Shown here: piece after piece, positions 1 through 8,912 of the stretch
Layout of the letters: every line of letters starts with the position of its first letter
Position numbering within the stretch: position 1 is the first letter of the stretch
Notes under the pieces: model-generated
Databases searched by the model: none
Seen by the model: only the letters and a program-made list of their open reading frames with translations
Told to the model about the DNA's origin: nothing
NCBI GenBank assembly: GCA_012735215.1
Contig: JAAYHX010000023.1
Span: forward strand, 236,384 to 300,383
Length of the DNA: 64,000 nt
Direction: 5' to 3'
DNA from: Tissierellia bacterium
GTDB taxonomy: Bacteria; Bacillota; Clostridia; Tissierellales; Tepidimicrobiaceae
Made by a program: the position numbers and the translations under genes

Positions 1-659
1 GTCATAGAGTTGGTATAGGAGGAAAAGTGCTTTATGGAAAGAATGGGGTTGAAAAAATAAAAAATATTTCTTCCCTAAATATTCGTATTGCTAGGGAAAA
101 GATAGGTGTTTCCAATAAATTAATGAAGTACATAATAGAATATCCTAATACCATATACAATACACTGATCGTTTCACCACCTAAATGCGGTAAAACTACT
201 ATATTGAGAGATATGATTAGAAATCTAAGCAATGGATTAACAGACTATAATTTCATGGGTCTGAAAATAGGAGTAATAGATGAGAGATCGGAATTAGCTG
301 GAATGTATAACGGAGTAGCACAGCACGACTTGGGACCAAGGGTTGATGTATTAGACGGATGTAGCAAAAAAGATGGAACAATTATGCTATTAAGAGCTAT
401 GTCGCCAGATGTGATTGTTATGGATGAGATAGGAGGCATAGATGACGTTGCTGCCATTCATGAGATTATAAAGGCTGGTGTAAAAATAATAGCTACTGTT
501 CATGGTAGTTCCATTGAAGACCTTAGAACTAGAAGAAGCTTAAATATACTGATAAATGATATGATCTTCAAAAGATATATTGTTTTGGATAATTCTAAGG
601 GGATAGGTACAGTTAAAGATGTAATTGATGGAAACACATTTACTTCAATAAAGATATAG
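1..659 (+). CDS. spoIIIAA: Stage III sporulation protein AA, 5'-truncated
   Basis: ATPase of the SpoIIIA-SpoIIQ channel complex that links mother cell and forespore. The reading frame is open to the left edge (codons in frame from base 3, starting HRVGIGGK), so the N-terminal part lies outside the window and the GTG at 27 is internal. Visible are a P-loop PPKCGKTT, a DERSELAG segment, a Walker B-like VIVMDEIGG and a conserved ATVHG motif, all typical of the family. It is the first gene of an eight-gene operon in the standard order AA to AH, and spoIIIAB follows after 14 bases. In relatives the operon is driven by sigma-E from a promoter that would lie left of the window. Confidence 0.96.
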   Translation, partial: HRVGIGGKVLYGKNGVEKIKNISSLNIRIAREKIGVSNKLMKYIIEYPNTIYNTLIVSPPKCGKTTILRDMIRNLSNGLTDYNFMGLKIGVIDERSELAGMYNGVAQHDLGPRVDVLDGCSKKDGTIMLLRAMSPDVIVMDEIGGIDDVAAIHEIIKAGVKIIATVHGSSIEDLRTRRSLNILINDMIFKRYIVLDNSKGIGTVKDVIDGNTFTSIKI

Positions 660-673
660 GAAGAAGGGCTACT

Positions 674-1198
674 ATGGGATTGCTAAAAATATTTGCAAGT
701 ATATTGATAGTATCTTCAACATCTTTAATAGGCTACTGTTTTGGAAATAGGTATTCTACAAGACTAGAAAATTTATTGCACCTAGAGCAATGTATTAAGA
801 TCCTAGAGACTGAGATTGTATATGGAGCAGTTCCATTACCTGAAGCCTTGACTAATGTTTATATAAAAGGAAATAAGAAAGTTTCATTTATATTTGAAGA
901 AATAAGAAGGAACTTGCTAAACAACAGGGATGGGGATCTTCTAAAGAGCTTTAAAATGGTCAGTAATCAATTGACAGAACAATTGAGCTTCAAAGAAACA
1001 GATGTGGAACTATTTTTATCTTTGGGGAGACTTTTAGGCTCTTCTGACAGATCAGACCAAGAGAAGAATTTTAAGCTTATATTGAAGCAGATAGAAATCT
1101 TAAAAAATGAAGCAAAGATAGAAATGGACAGGAATGAAAAAGTGTACAAAAACTTAGGAGTCTTAGCTGGAATTACTATTGTAATAATACTTTTATAG
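674..1198 (+). CDS. spoIIIAB: Stage III sporulation protein AB
   Basis: Membrane component of the SpoIIIA complex, 174 residues, the usual length. It has a hydrophobic N-terminal segment (about residues 3-24), a helical middle section with the conserved LLHLEQCIKILETEI stretch, and a C-terminal hydrophobic helix (GVLAGITIVIILL). The ATG has a GAAGAAGG-type ribosome binding site. It lies between spoIIIAA and spoIIIAC and is surely co-transcribed with them. The family folds like type II secretion GspF domains; the precise role is inferred from relatives. Confidence 0.95.
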   Translation: MGLLKIFASILIVSSTSLIGYCFGNRYSTRLENLLHLEQCIKILETEIVYGAVPLPEALTNVYIKGNKKVSFIFEEIRRNLLNNRDGDLLKSFKMVSNQLTEQLSFKETDVELFLSLGRLLGSSDRSDQEKNFKLILKQIEILKNEAKIEMDRNEKVYKNLGVLAGITIVIILL

Positions 1199-1211
1199 AG
1201 GAGAGAATATT

Positions 1212-1409
1212 ATGGATATTAGTTTAATATTCAAAATAGCTAGTATTGGGATTTTATTAGGCATCCTTAATATTATCTTAGATAAGGCAGATAAGAAGGA
1301 ATTTGCGTACATTACAACGCTTGTAGGAGTAGTAATAGTATTTGGAATGGTTGTGGTTTTAATCTCACGACTCTTTGATAATATAAGGACAATATTCCAG
1401 TTGTATTGA
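1212..1409 (+). CDS. spoIIIAC: Stage III sporulation protein AC
   Basis: Very small integral membrane protein (65 residues) of the SpoIIIA complex. Two hydrophobic segments are evident, roughly residues 5-22 and 32-52, joined by a charged loop containing DKADKKEFAY, which is characteristic of AC. A GAGGAGAG ribosome binding site precedes the ATG. AC and AD are related and probably pair in the membrane; this follows from the family and position rather than from this sequence alone. Confidence 0.95.
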   Translation: MDISLIFKIASIGILLGILNIILDKADKKEFAYITTLVGVVIVFGMVVVLISRLFDNIRTIFQLY

Positions 1410-1424
1410 TTAGGAAGTGATCCA

Positions 1425-1814
1425 ATGGAAGTAGTTCAAATTGTTGGTATCGGTCTTGTGGCTACCATATTAATAGTATTACTCCGCCAGTCTAATAGAT
1501 CTGATTTTGCATTGCTAGTAAGCGTGGTTACAGGATTAATTATATTTGCAATGGTAATAGACAAAGTAAAGTACATAGTTGATACATTAAGCAACCTGTC
1601 GCGGAATGCAAATATAGAATTTACTTACTTTACTACTATATTAAAGATTATTGGCATTGCCTATATAGTTGAGTTTGGAGCCCAGATTTCTAGAGATGCA
1701 GGAGAAGAAGCAATTGCATCAAAAATCGAGCTAGGTGGGAAAGTATTGATTATGGTTCTAGCAATGCCAATACTATTAGCATTAATGGATTTGATTATTA
1801 AAATACTACCTTAA
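1425..1814 (+). CDS. spoIIIAD: Stage III sporulation protein AD
   Basis: Integral membrane subunit of the SpoIIIA complex, 129 residues. It shows three to four hydrophobic helices and repeats the AC architecture in its first half. The conserved ISRDAGEEAIASKIE segment near residues 88-102 is diagnostic of AD. It starts 15 bases after spoIIIAC and is followed after 2 bases by spoIIIAE, so translation is probably coupled. Confidence 0.95.
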   Translation: MEVVQIVGIGLVATILIVLLRQSNRSDFALLVSVVTGLIIFAMVIDKVKYIVDTLSNLSRNANIEFTYFTTILKIIGIAYIVEFGAQISRDAGEEAIASKIELGGKVLIMVLAMPILLALMDLIIKILP

Positions 1815-1816
1815 AG

Positions 1817-3007
1817 GTGAAGAACATGATAATTAACTTAAGGACAATTGTGTCTGTGTTTATTTTAATATTAATATTTTCTTCTGTTGTGGTTGCAGAA
1901 ACAGGGGATGACTTTCTTGGTCAACAGATTATAGAAGAACAGTTGAATAGTTTAAATTTTAAAGAGTTAGAAGCTATGTTGGAGGATATTGTCAACACCA
2001 GCAGTGAATACTATCATTCTGTTAACATAAAAGATGCCTTGTTATCTGCTATAAAGGGAGAAAAAGTTTTAGACTTAAAAAGTGTTCTTAGTCTAATATT
2101 TAGAACTATAACACAAGAACTAGTAAATAACCTAGGTTTAATATCTCAAATACTTGTCATCACAATTGCATGCTCTATTCTATCAAATCTACAGAATAGC
2201 TTTGAAAAGGATAATATCTCACAATTAGCTAATTATGCTTGCTATATAATTCTATCCATGATGATTATAAATAGTTTTACATTGGCCTTAGACTTAGGGA
2301 AGAATACGGTCATAAAAATGGTTGATTTTATGCAAATAATATTACCAATATTGTTGGCTTTATTGACATCCATAGGTAGTCCTGGTACAAAGCTCCTTTT
2401 TAATCCAGTGTTGCTAGCCACTGTTAATATAATAGGAACCTTGATTAAGAACTTCATCTTTCCATTGATATTTTTAACATTTATTGTGGGGATAATCAGC
2501 AAGATTTCAAACAAAGTTCAATTTAACAAGATTTCAGAACTAATGCGTGAAATAGTAGTTGTAATAATGGGTGCTTCTTTTACAGTCTTTATCGGCATAA
2601 TAACAATTTACGAAATAGGATCCAATATTGACGGTATAACAGTTAACACTGCGAAATTCGCAGTAGACAGCTTCATTCCAATAATCGGGAAATTCTTGTC
2701 GGATGCGGTGGAGGTTGTAGCAGGCGGCTCGGCAATATTAAAGAATGGCCTAGGTATGATAGGATTAATTTCACTAATTTTAATATGTTTAATTCCAGTT
2801 ATTAAAATACTGATATTGATATTTGTGTATAAGTTGGTAGCTGCATTAATACAGCCAATAACATCTGAAGGCATTCTAGAATACTTTAATGAAACATCAA
2901 AGTCCTTAACAATGATATTGGTCGGAATACTATCAGTTGCCATAATGTTCTTTATAAGTATTTCAGTTATTGTTGAAGCTGGTAATGCAGCTCTTATGCT
3001 TAGGTAG
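1817..3007 (+). CDS. spoIIIAE: Stage III sporulation protein AE
   Basis: Large polytopic membrane protein of the SpoIIIA channel, 396 residues. An N-terminal hydrophobic segment ending near VVVAETGDD looks like a signal peptide or anchor, then a soluble stretch of about 60 residues, then many hydrophobic helices from about residue 100 to the C-terminus. The start is the GTG at 1817, which overlaps the AAAGGTGAAG ribosome binding region; the ATG at 1826 (third codon on) is a plausible alternative with better spacing. Position between AD and AF is canonical. Confidence 0.93.
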   Translation: MKNMIINLRTIVSVFILILIFSSVVVAETGDDFLGQQIIEEQLNSLNFKELEAMLEDIVNTSSEYYHSVNIKDALLSAIKGEKVLDLKSVLSLIFRTITQELVNNLGLISQILVITIACSILSNLQNSFEKDNISQLANYACYIILSMMIINSFTLALDLGKNTVIKMVDFMQIILPILLALLTSIGSPGTKLLFNPVLLATVNIIGTLIKNFIFPLIFLTFIVGIISKISNKVQFNKISELMREIVVVIMGASFTVFIGIITIYEIGSNIDGITVNTAKFAVDSFIPIIGKFLSDAVEVVAGGSAILKNGLGMIGLISLILICLIPVIKILILIFVYKLVAALIQPITSEGILEYFNETSKSLTMILVGILSVAIMFFISISVIVEAGNAALMLR

Positions 3008-3017
3008 GTGATTTTAG

Positions 3018-3680
3018 ATGGCTATTCTAGAGTTTTTAAGAAACTGGGTAAAAGATATTGCAATAATGTTTATATTACTTTCAATTGTTGAACTAGCGCT
3101 ACCTAATAACAATATGAAAAGGTATGTAAATATTGTTATAGGTTTTATGGTAATAATTGTGATAATTTCTCCTTTTGTTAAATTGTTGAACAAGAATTTT
3201 AGCATAGAACAGGAAATCTTTAAGACCATGGTGGATGAAGTTCAATATCAGTATGATGAGGACTTGGCACTTCAAAACCTTCAGGCTAGGCAGATTAAAG
3301 AAACATATTTAAAAAAGCTAAAAGAGAATATAAAAGAAAGTATTGATGGAGTTTTAGACTATCAGGTTGATGATATAAAGATTTGGATTTCTGAAGATGA
3401 CGAAAACTATGGGGAAATTAAGGATATAGAAATAGTTATGGGAGAAAAAAAAGATATAGACCACTATGAGCATGATTCCATTAACACTATTAAAATAGAG
3501 GAAATAAAAATAGATACGTCTAACTTTGAAGTTGAGAAATTAGAAGCTTTTGAGGAGGCTGACAAAATAAAGAATATATTACATGAAAAATACAGCATAC
3601 CAAGAGACAGTATAAGAATATTTCTTAATAATAATACAGAGGAAGGTGAAAAGGATGGAGAGGATGATCAAAAAAATTAA
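3018..3680 (+). CDS. spoIIIAF: Stage III sporulation protein AF
   Basis: SpoIIIA subunit with two N-terminal transmembrane helices (about residues 12-28 and 36-55) followed by a highly charged soluble domain exposed to the intermembrane space. The length of 220 residues is normal. The soluble part includes the conserved pattern ending in IPRDSIRIF. The C-terminal tail is very acidic and its coding sequence overlaps the start of spoIIIAG by 26 bases. Confidence 0.93.
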   Translation: MAILEFLRNWVKDIAIMFILLSIVELALPNNNMKRYVNIVIGFMVIIVIISPFVKLLNKNFSIEQEIFKTMVDEVQYQYDEDLALQNLQARQIKETYLKKLKENIKESIDGVLDYQVDDIKIWISEDDENYGEIKDIEIVMGEKKDIDHYEHDSINTIKIEEIKIDTSNFEVEKLEAFEEADKIKNILHEKYSIPRDSIRIFLNNNTEEGEKDGEDDQKN

Positions 3681-4236
3681 AGAATATTTTGACAGTATTA
3701 GTAATAAAGAAATAATGAGGAATCTATTTATAATACTTATTGTTGGAATAATCTTATTCTTAATAGCTGATATATTCATTGGTAAGGATAAAAAGTATGT
3801 GAATAATATTTATGAATTAGATAGTTCAGAAAGCTTAACCAACAACTACTCTGATTATAGCAGTTTACTAGAAAAGAAATTGGAGGATATACTAAGTCAA
3901 TTGAAAGGTGTAGGTAAAGTGAAAGTTATGATAACCTTGGAGGATACTACAGAAGTAGTACCAGCTTTTAATACTACAAAAAATAATGAAACTACAAAAG
4001 AAAATGATGCACAAGGGGGTACTAGAGAAATAGTCAGAGAAGATATGACTATACAGGTTGTTACAAATGACAATGGAGAACCAATAGTATTAAAAGAAAT
4101 AAGACCAACAATCAAGGGGGTAATAGTGCTAGCAGATGGAGCAGAAGATCTATATATAAAAGAGATGTTATATGAGGCTGTAAAAACAGCTTTAGGAATT
4201 CCTGGCAACAGGGTTGAAGTATATTCTAGTAATTAA
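3655..4236 (+). CDS. spoIIIAG: Stage III sporulation protein AG
   Basis: Forms the large ring in the intermembrane space of the feeding-tube channel. 193 residues from the ATG at 3655, chosen because AGGAAGG (3640-3646) lies 8 bases upstream; the GTG at 3646 overlaps that site. One transmembrane helix (about residues 22-40) is followed by the ring-building domain, with LSQLKGVGKVKVMITLE and the conserved IRPTIKGVIVLADGA region. The gene starts inside the end of spoIIIAF, indicating coupled translation. Confidence 0.94.
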   Translation: MERMIKKIKEYFDSISNKEIMRNLFIILIVGIILFLIADIFIGKDKKYVNNIYELDSSESLTNNYSDYSSLLEKKLEDILSQLKGVGKVKVMITLEDTTEVVPAFNTTKNNETTKENDAQGGTREIVREDMTIQVVTNDNGEPIVLKEIRPTIKGVIVLADGAEDLYIKEMLYEAVKTALGIPGNRVEVYSSN

Positions 4237-4251
4237 GAGGGGGATGGTATT

Positions 4252-4929
4252 GTGTTCACTATAAAGAGGCCTGTAATTGTTATTATGTTAATAATGGTAT
4301 TGGTGGCTACTGGTTATATTAACCACAATTTGACTAAAAGAGCAGCTTCCAGGGTTTCGAATGAATACCAAGAGTATGAAGAATCAGAACTAGCCAAAGA
4401 AACTCAATCTGAAAATGATTTGGTTGAAGCCATTTCTGAAGAAAAAGAAGATGATTTGGAAATAATAGATTCGGAAGATGAAAAAGAGAATGGAAGTAAA
4501 TCAAATAGTATTGATGAAATAGTTCAGAATACAGAAGGAAGTATATCTGAAACCATAAGCAATCAGAACAATATGAAATCAAAGAGTTATTTTATAGAGC
4601 AAAGACTTTCAAGAGATAAATTAAGAGCCGGATTAATTGACAGATTAAATGAAATAGTTAATAATGAAAATAGCAGTCAGGAAATGATAACAGAAGCACA
4701 AAAAAAGATTGTGGAAATTGGAGATCTATCAGAAACTGAGTTAGTAATTGAAGGGTTAATAAAGGCTAAGGGGTTTAATGAAGCATTAGTGTTTCTTACA
4801 GAGACTGATGCTAAAGTAGTAGTGGACGTTGAAGAGCTAACGCAACAAGATGTGGTAAAAATATTAGATATAGTTATTAATGAAACAGATCTGGATGCCT
4901 CTAATGTTAAAATCATGAAAAAAAATTAG
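4252..4929 (+). CDS. spoIIIAH: Stage III sporulation protein AH
   Basis: Mother-cell partner of forespore SpoIIQ; together they form the channel across the septal membranes. 225 residues from a GTG start preceded by AGAGGGGGAT. It has one N-terminal transmembrane helix (about residues 6-24), a long acidic linker (residues 36-100), and a C-terminal YscJ/FliF-like ring-building domain with the conserved KGFNEALVFLTETDAKVVV and LTQQDVVKILDIV segments. This is the last gene of the spoIIIA operon; a new promoter follows at 4937. Confidence 0.95.
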   Translation: MFTIKRPVIVIMLIMVLVATGYINHNLTKRAASRVSNEYQEYEESELAKETQSENDLVEAISEEKEDDLEIIDSEDEKENGSKSNSIDEIVQNTEGSISETISNQNNMKSKSYFIEQRLSRDKLRAGLIDRLNEIVNNENSSQEMITEAQKKIVEIGDLSETELVIEGLIKAKGFNEALVFLTETDAKVVVDVEELTQQDVVKILDIVINETDLDASNVKIMKKN

Positions 4930-4936
4930 AATTGTT

Positions 4937-4965
4937 TTGTAAAAGTGGTATCCCTTTGGTATAAT
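4937..4965 (+). promoter_or_regulatory. Sigma-A-like promoter for the asp23 operon
   Basis: TTGTAA (4937-4942) and TATAAT (4960-4965) are separated by exactly 17 bases, about 35 bases upstream of the TTG start of the Asp23 gene. It would uncouple the Asp23/AmaP genes from the sporulation operon upstream. Confidence 0.7.
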
Positions 4966-5002
4966 AACGGTGAAGACTTTCTGAAAATAGGAGGTGTCGA
5001 AT

Positions 5003-5401
5003 TTGACAGAAACAGCAGGAGAAGGTAGAAGCAAATATGGCACTGTAAAAATTTCTAATGAAGTAGTAGCCATAATATCCGGTCTTGCAGCCACTGAAGT
5101 TCAAGGTGTAACTAGCATGAGCGGAGGCTTAACTGGAGATATTACTGAAATGTTAGGCATGAAAAATCTCTCAAAAGGTGTTAAGGTTGAAGTGGGAGAA
5201 AAAGAAGCTGCTATAGATTTATTTATAATAGTAGATTATGGTTCAAAAATATCAGAAGTTGCAACTAATGTTCAAAAAAATGTTAAGGATAAAGTTGAAA
5301 CCATGACAGGACTTAAAGTGGTGGAAGTTAATGTTAATGTGCAAGGTGTGAACATTCCTAAGGAAGAGCCAGTAATTGAAAATGAACAAAGAGTAAAATA
5401 A
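5003..5401 (+). CDS. Asp23/Gls24 family envelope stress protein
   Basis: Soluble alkaline-shock family protein thought to bind the membrane through AmaP. 132 residues from the TTG at 5003, which sits 6 bases after AGGAGGTG (4989-4996); the GTG at 4994 falls inside that site and is unlikely. The family pattern is clear: YGTVKISNEVVAIISGLAATEVQGV at residues 11-35, a GVKVEVGEKEAAIDLFIIVDYG core, and a C-terminal VNVNVQGV. It has its own promoter and is followed by a hairpin, then the amaP-like gene. Confidence 0.93.
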   Translation: MTETAGEGRSKYGTVKISNEVVAIISGLAATEVQGVTSMSGGLTGDITEMLGMKNLSKGVKVEVGEKEAAIDLFIIVDYGSKISEVATNVQKNVKDKVETMTGLKVVEVNVNVQGVNIPKEEPVIENEQRVK

Positions 5402-5405
5402 ATAC

Positions 5406-5432
5406 TACCCTCTGGAAACAGAGGGTAATTTT
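5406..5432 (+). terminator. Hairpin after the Asp23 gene
   Basis: TACCCTCTG (5406-5414) pairs perfectly with CAGAGGGTA (5419-5427) around a GAAA tetraloop, followed by ATTTTG. It lies between the Asp23 gene and the amaP-like gene, so it may be an attenuating or partial terminator that lowers expression of the anchor relative to Asp23. Confidence 0.75.
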
Positions 5433-5458
5433 GAATTTAATAGGAGGAATTGATCAGT

Positions 5459-6010
5459 ATGAATATGCTAGTTAGAGTATTATTGTTCGTTTTAGCATTA
5501 TTGTTAGGAATTATTTCTATAATAGCTATAGCATTTCCTTTTGAAAAAGTTGAATTTTTATCAATTGAAAACATAATCTACTTGTTGGATACTTTAAAAG
5601 GAAATTATGTTCTATCGGTTGTTGGTCTAGTACTTTTGTTATTAAGCTTGAGAATTTTGCTACTATGCTTTAGGACAAAAGTCAGGGGTAAGGAAAAGAT
5701 TAGTTATGTTGTAAATATGAATGAGTATGGTGAAGTAAAGATTTCATCGGATACGATTATTGGGCTAGTACACCATGTATGTAATAGAATAACTGGGATC
5801 AAAAACGTAAAAGTAAAAGTAGATATATTAGAGGGACAACTATATATAAATTTAGACGGAGAGGTTGCACCAGAAATCAATATACCAGAAGTAACTAATA
5901 ATCTACAAGTAAAAGTAAAAGAGAATGTAGAAAGCTGTACAGGTGTAAATGTTTCAGAAGTTAGAGTGTTTATTTCAAATGTGACCATGCCTACAAGGAA
6001 TTTAAAATAG
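5459..6010 (+). CDS. amaP: Alkaline shock membrane anchor AmaP-like protein
   Basis: Membrane anchor for Asp23-type proteins. 183 residues from the ATG at 5459, 11 bases after AGGAGG; the ATG at 5465 is equally possible, while the TTG at 5450 is too close to the site. Two hydrophobic helices (about residues 5-25 and 45-68) are followed by a cytoplasmic domain resembling Asp23 (VNMNEYGEVKISSDTIIGLVHH and a C-terminal VNVSEVRVFISNV). Clustered with an Asp23 gene and a DUF2273 gene, the standard arrangement. Confidence 0.85.
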   Translation: MNMLVRVLLFVLALLLGIISIIAIAFPFEKVEFLSIENIIYLLDTLKGNYVLSVVGLVLLLLSLRILLLCFRTKVRGKEKISYVVNMNEYGEVKISSDTIIGLVHHVCNRITGIKNVKVKVDILEGQLYINLDGEVAPEINIPEVTNNLQVKVKENVESCTGVNVSEVRVFISNVTMPTRNLK

Positions 6011-6024
6011 CTGAGGTGTTATAA

Positions 6025-6267
6025 TTGATAAGAGAAGCAATTAAAGATATAATTGATAAGTTATTGGATTATACTAAACATAATACTGGAAAATTCATGG
6101 GAACTGTTATTGGTCTAATAATAGCAACAATGATGCTCCTATTAGGCTTTTTTAAGACTATCTTCATATTACTTTGTGCTTCTTTAGGATATGTTATAGG
6201 CAGTAAAATTGATGAAGGAGAAAGCCTGAAGAGTCTGTTTTTGAAGATATTATCTTTGAAAGATTAA
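6025..6267 (+). CDS. DUF2273 small membrane protein
   Basis: 80-residue protein with two closely spaced hydrophobic segments (about residues 23-58) containing the family pattern GKFMGTVIGLIIA and a G-rich turn, then a short charged tail. The start is a TTG at 6025 after GAGGTG. Genes of this family regularly follow asp23 and amaP in Firmicutes, which is the case here; the molecular function is unknown, but a membrane role with the Asp23 complex is likely. Confidence 0.85.
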   Translation: MIREAIKDIIDKLLDYTKHNTGKFMGTVIGLIIATMMLLLGFFKTIFILLCASLGYVIGSKIDEGESLKSLFLKILSLKD

Positions 6268-6313
6268 CTCATACGTTTAAGTATTAGATATAGAAATTAT
6301 AGGGAGGATATAT

Positions 6314-6727
6314 ATGGGAAGGAAACGAGCAAGAGAATCTACTATGAAACTATTATATCAGATGGAGATGCATGAAGATTTTTCAGATCATATAGTGAAT
6401 TTTTACTTTGAGAACAATAATTTTGATGAAGGAGAAAAAGAATATATATTAGATGCAGTATCAAAAATAGTTGAAAACTTGGAATCTATAGATTCTCAGA
6501 TAGAGAAGAATATTGAAAAATGGGAAATTAATCGTTTGGCTAAAATTGATCTATGTGTATTACGAATTGCCATATATGAAATACTCTACAGACCTGATAT
6601 ACCAATAGAGGTTTCAATAAATGAAGCAATAGAGATTTCAAAAAAATATAGTTCAGAACAATCATCAAAATTTGTCAATGGAGTACTGGGTAGCATTGTA
6701 AGGAGTAATGATATAAATGGTAAGTAA
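6314..6727 (+). CDS. nusB: Transcription antitermination factor NusB
   Basis: RNA-binding antitermination factor of rRNA transcription; pairs with NusE/S10. 137 residues, all-helical, with the conserved start GRKRARESTMKLLYQME, the WEINRLAKIDLCVLRIA core, and the EAIEISKKYSSEQSSKFVNGVL signature near the C-terminus. A GGGAGG site precedes the ATG. It overlaps the next gene by 11 bases. Confidence 0.97.
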   Translation: MGRKRARESTMKLLYQMEMHEDFSDHIVNFYFENNNFDEGEKEYILDAVSKIVENLESIDSQIEKNIEKWEINRLAKIDLCVLRIAIYEILYRPDIPIEVSINEAIEISKKYSSEQSSKFVNGVLGSIVRSNDINGK

Positions 6728-7673
6728 ATACTACCTTGGTATTGATACTTCAAACTATACTACTTCTGTAGCTCTTATAGACGAAAATAACAATATTCTA
6801 GTGGATTTGAGAAGAGTTTTAAAGGTAAAAAAAGGTCAGAGAGGTTTAAGACAACAGGAAGCGGTTTTTCAGCATATTAATAATATGTCGGTTTTAATTG
6901 AAGAGATGTCCAAATTAGTTGATGTCTACAATATAGATACTGTTTCTTGTAGTTCTCGACCAAGAAATCTACCTGATTCATATATGCCTGTTTTTATGGT
7001 TGGTAAACAACAGGCACTTATTATTTCAAATCTTTTAAAAACTAAGTTTAGAGAATACAGTCATCAAGAAGGTCATATTGCAGCAGGAGTCATGAATAGG
7101 AATTTGGCATTATGCAAAAAATTTTTGAGTTTACATATTTCTGGTGGAACAAGCGAATTGCTATTAATAAGTAATGAAAATAAGAAGCTTGATATAAAGA
7201 TAATTGGCGGAACTTTGGACATTAGCGTAGGTCAACTTATAGATAGGATTGGAGTGGAAGCAGACCTATCTTTCCCTTGTGGTAAAGAAATGGACTTGAT
7301 AGCAGAGAATGGAGAAAATATAGAACTTAGCATTCCCATCAAAATAAAGGATAAAAGATGGTTTAATCTTTCTGGCATGGAAAATCTGTTCAAAAATTTA
7401 ATCAACAGCACTTCATACAAAGTTGAAGATATATTCTTTACTCTATTCAATGTCATAGGTTCATTTATTTATAAGGTTATTGTTAATGGCTGTAAGGATT
7501 ATGAGATAGATACTGTCTTGATAACTGGTGGAGTTTCATCAAATAGCATTATAAGAAAAACCTTAAGTGATAACCTTATAAAACAAGGTATAAAGCCATA
7601 TTTTCCTGAAAAGAGATTATGCGTAGATAATAGTGTAGGTATAGCCTACTTAGGGAAGGAAAGCTATAGTTAG
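6717..7673 (+). CDS. TsaD/Kae1-like ASKHA family protein (paralogue)
   Basis: Relative of TsaD, the tRNA threonylcarbamoyl transferase, 318 residues. Visible are the N-terminal ASKHA nucleotide motif LGIDTSNYTTSVALID, the metal-site HQEGH of TsaD (HMEGH in typical members), a phosphate-loop-like LHISGGTSELLLI, and ITGGVSSNSIIRKTL. Its place between nusB and xseA is not the usual tsaD locus (tsaB/tsaE/rimI), so this is probably the clostridial paralogue rather than the housekeeping enzyme; whether it modifies tRNA is unknown. It overlaps nusB by 11 bases. Confidence 0.8.
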   Translation: MVSKYYLGIDTSNYTTSVALIDENNNILVDLRRVLKVKKGQRGLRQQEAVFQHINNMSVLIEEMSKLVDVYNIDTVSCSSRPRNLPDSYMPVFMVGKQQALIISNLLKTKFREYSHQEGHIAAGVMNRNLALCKKFLSLHISGGTSELLLISNENKKLDIKIIGGTLDISVGQLIDRIGVEADLSFPCGKEMDLIAENGENIELSIPIKIKDKRWFNLSGMENLFKNLINSTSYKVEDIFFTLFNVIGSFIYKVIVNGCKDYEIDTVLITGGVSSNSIIRKTLSDNLIKQGIKPYFPEKRLCVDNSVGIAYLGKESYS

Positions 7674-7685
7674 CAGGTGATTATA

Positions 7686-8912
7686 TTGATTGGGAAACCT
7701 TTTAAGGTAAGTGAAGTGAATAAATATATAAAGAGAATATTGCTAAGTGATATGATATTATCCAATATACAAGTAGAAGGAGAGATTTCTAATTTTAAAT
7801 GTCACTATAGTGGACATGTTTATTTTTCCCTTAAGGATGATCAGGGAAAGATAAATTGTGTCCTTTTTAAGAATTATAGAGAATATATGCCTTCAAATTT
7901 GAGCGATGGAGACAAAGTTATAGCAACTGGTTATATATCAGTTTACGAAAAAGATGGAAGCTACCAACTTTATGTTAAAGAAATAAAGAAAAGTGGCATT
8001 GGAGTGCTATATAGGGCTTTTGAAGAGTTAAAGGAAAAGTTAGAAAAAGAAGGCTTGTTTGACAAAACTCATAAAAAAGAACTACCTCCCTTCCCTAAAA
8101 AAGTAGGTGTTGTTACATCATCTTCAGGAGCAGCAATAAAAGATATAATAACAGTTATTAAAAGAAGATGTCCCATAGTGGATATTGTATTGTACCCAGT
8201 ATTAGTTCAAGGTGAAAATGCACCTCCATCAATTTGTGAGGGTTTGAGATACTTGGATAATATGGAAGATATTGATGTAATTATTTTAGGAAGAGGTGGT
8301 GGTTCAATAGAAGAGCTTTTTGCATTTAATGATGAAACTATTGCCAGGACTATTTATGACATGAAAAAACCGGTTATATCTGCTGTTGGCCATGAAACGG
8401 ATTTCACTATAGCAGATTTTGTTGCGGATTTAAGAGCTCCTACTCCGTCAGCTGCTGCTGAGATAGTTACTCCAGATATAAAAGAAATATTAGTATCACT
8501 TGATGAAAAATATAGTAGTATAGTGAAATCATTCATGTTTAAAATAAGTGATATGAACATGAGATTGGATTATCTATATAATAGCTTAAACTTTTACAAT
8601 CCAATTAGCAAAGTTAGGGATTTAATTCAAGAGCAGGATAGTTTATTGAAGAGATTAGAGTTACTAATGAATATGAAAATATCAACTTGCAGGGATAGGC
8701 TTGAAAACTTGAATCTGGCCATTCATCATTTAAATCCCGTTTCTTCTATGGAGAGGGGATATGGTATTGTTACAAACTCTATGGGGAGAGTAATAAACTC
8801 TATTGACGATGTATCAATAAATGAGGACTTAAAGGTATATATTAAAGATGGTATGTTAGAGGTGAAAGTGGTTAGTATCAATAAAGAGGGGTTGTATAAA
8901 GATGAAAATTGA
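7686..8912 (+). CDS. xseA: Exodeoxyribonuclease VII large subunit
   Basis: Catalytic subunit of the single-strand exonuclease ExoVII. 408 residues from the TTG at 7686, 6 bases after AGGTGA; the GTG at 7677 lies within that site. It has an N-terminal OB fold (VEGEISNFKCHYSGHVYFSLKD), the catalytic core with KVGVVTSSSGAAIKDI, the conserved LGRGGGSIEELFAFNDE, AVGHETDFTIADFVADLRAPTPSAAAE, and a coiled-coil C-terminal half ending in a GYGIV motif. It overlaps xseB by 11 bases. Confidence 0.97.
   Translation: MIGKPFKVSEVNKYIKRILLSDMILSNIQVEGEISNFKCHYSGHVYFSLKDDQGKINCVLFKNYREYMPSNLSDGDKVIATGYISVYEKDGSYQLYVKEIKKSGIGVLYRAFEELKEKLEKEGLFDKTHKKELPPFPKKVGVVTSSSGAAIKDIITVIKRRCPIVDIVLYPVLVQGENAPPSICEGLRYLDNMEDIDVIILGRGGGSIEELFAFNDETIARTIYDMKKPVISAVGHETDFTIADFVADLRAPTPSAAAEIVTPDIKEILVSLDEKYSSIVKSFMFKISDMNMRLDYLYNSLNFYNPISKVRDLIQEQDSLLKRLELLMNMKISTCRDRLENLNLAIHHLNPVSSMERGYGIVTNSMGRVINSIDDVSINEDLKVYIKDGMLEVKVVSINKEGLYKDEN

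Noticed and set aside
6717..7673. Housekeeping TsaD
   Set aside because: The gene lacks the usual tsaB/tsaE neighbours and diverges in core motifs, so it was named only as TsaD-like.
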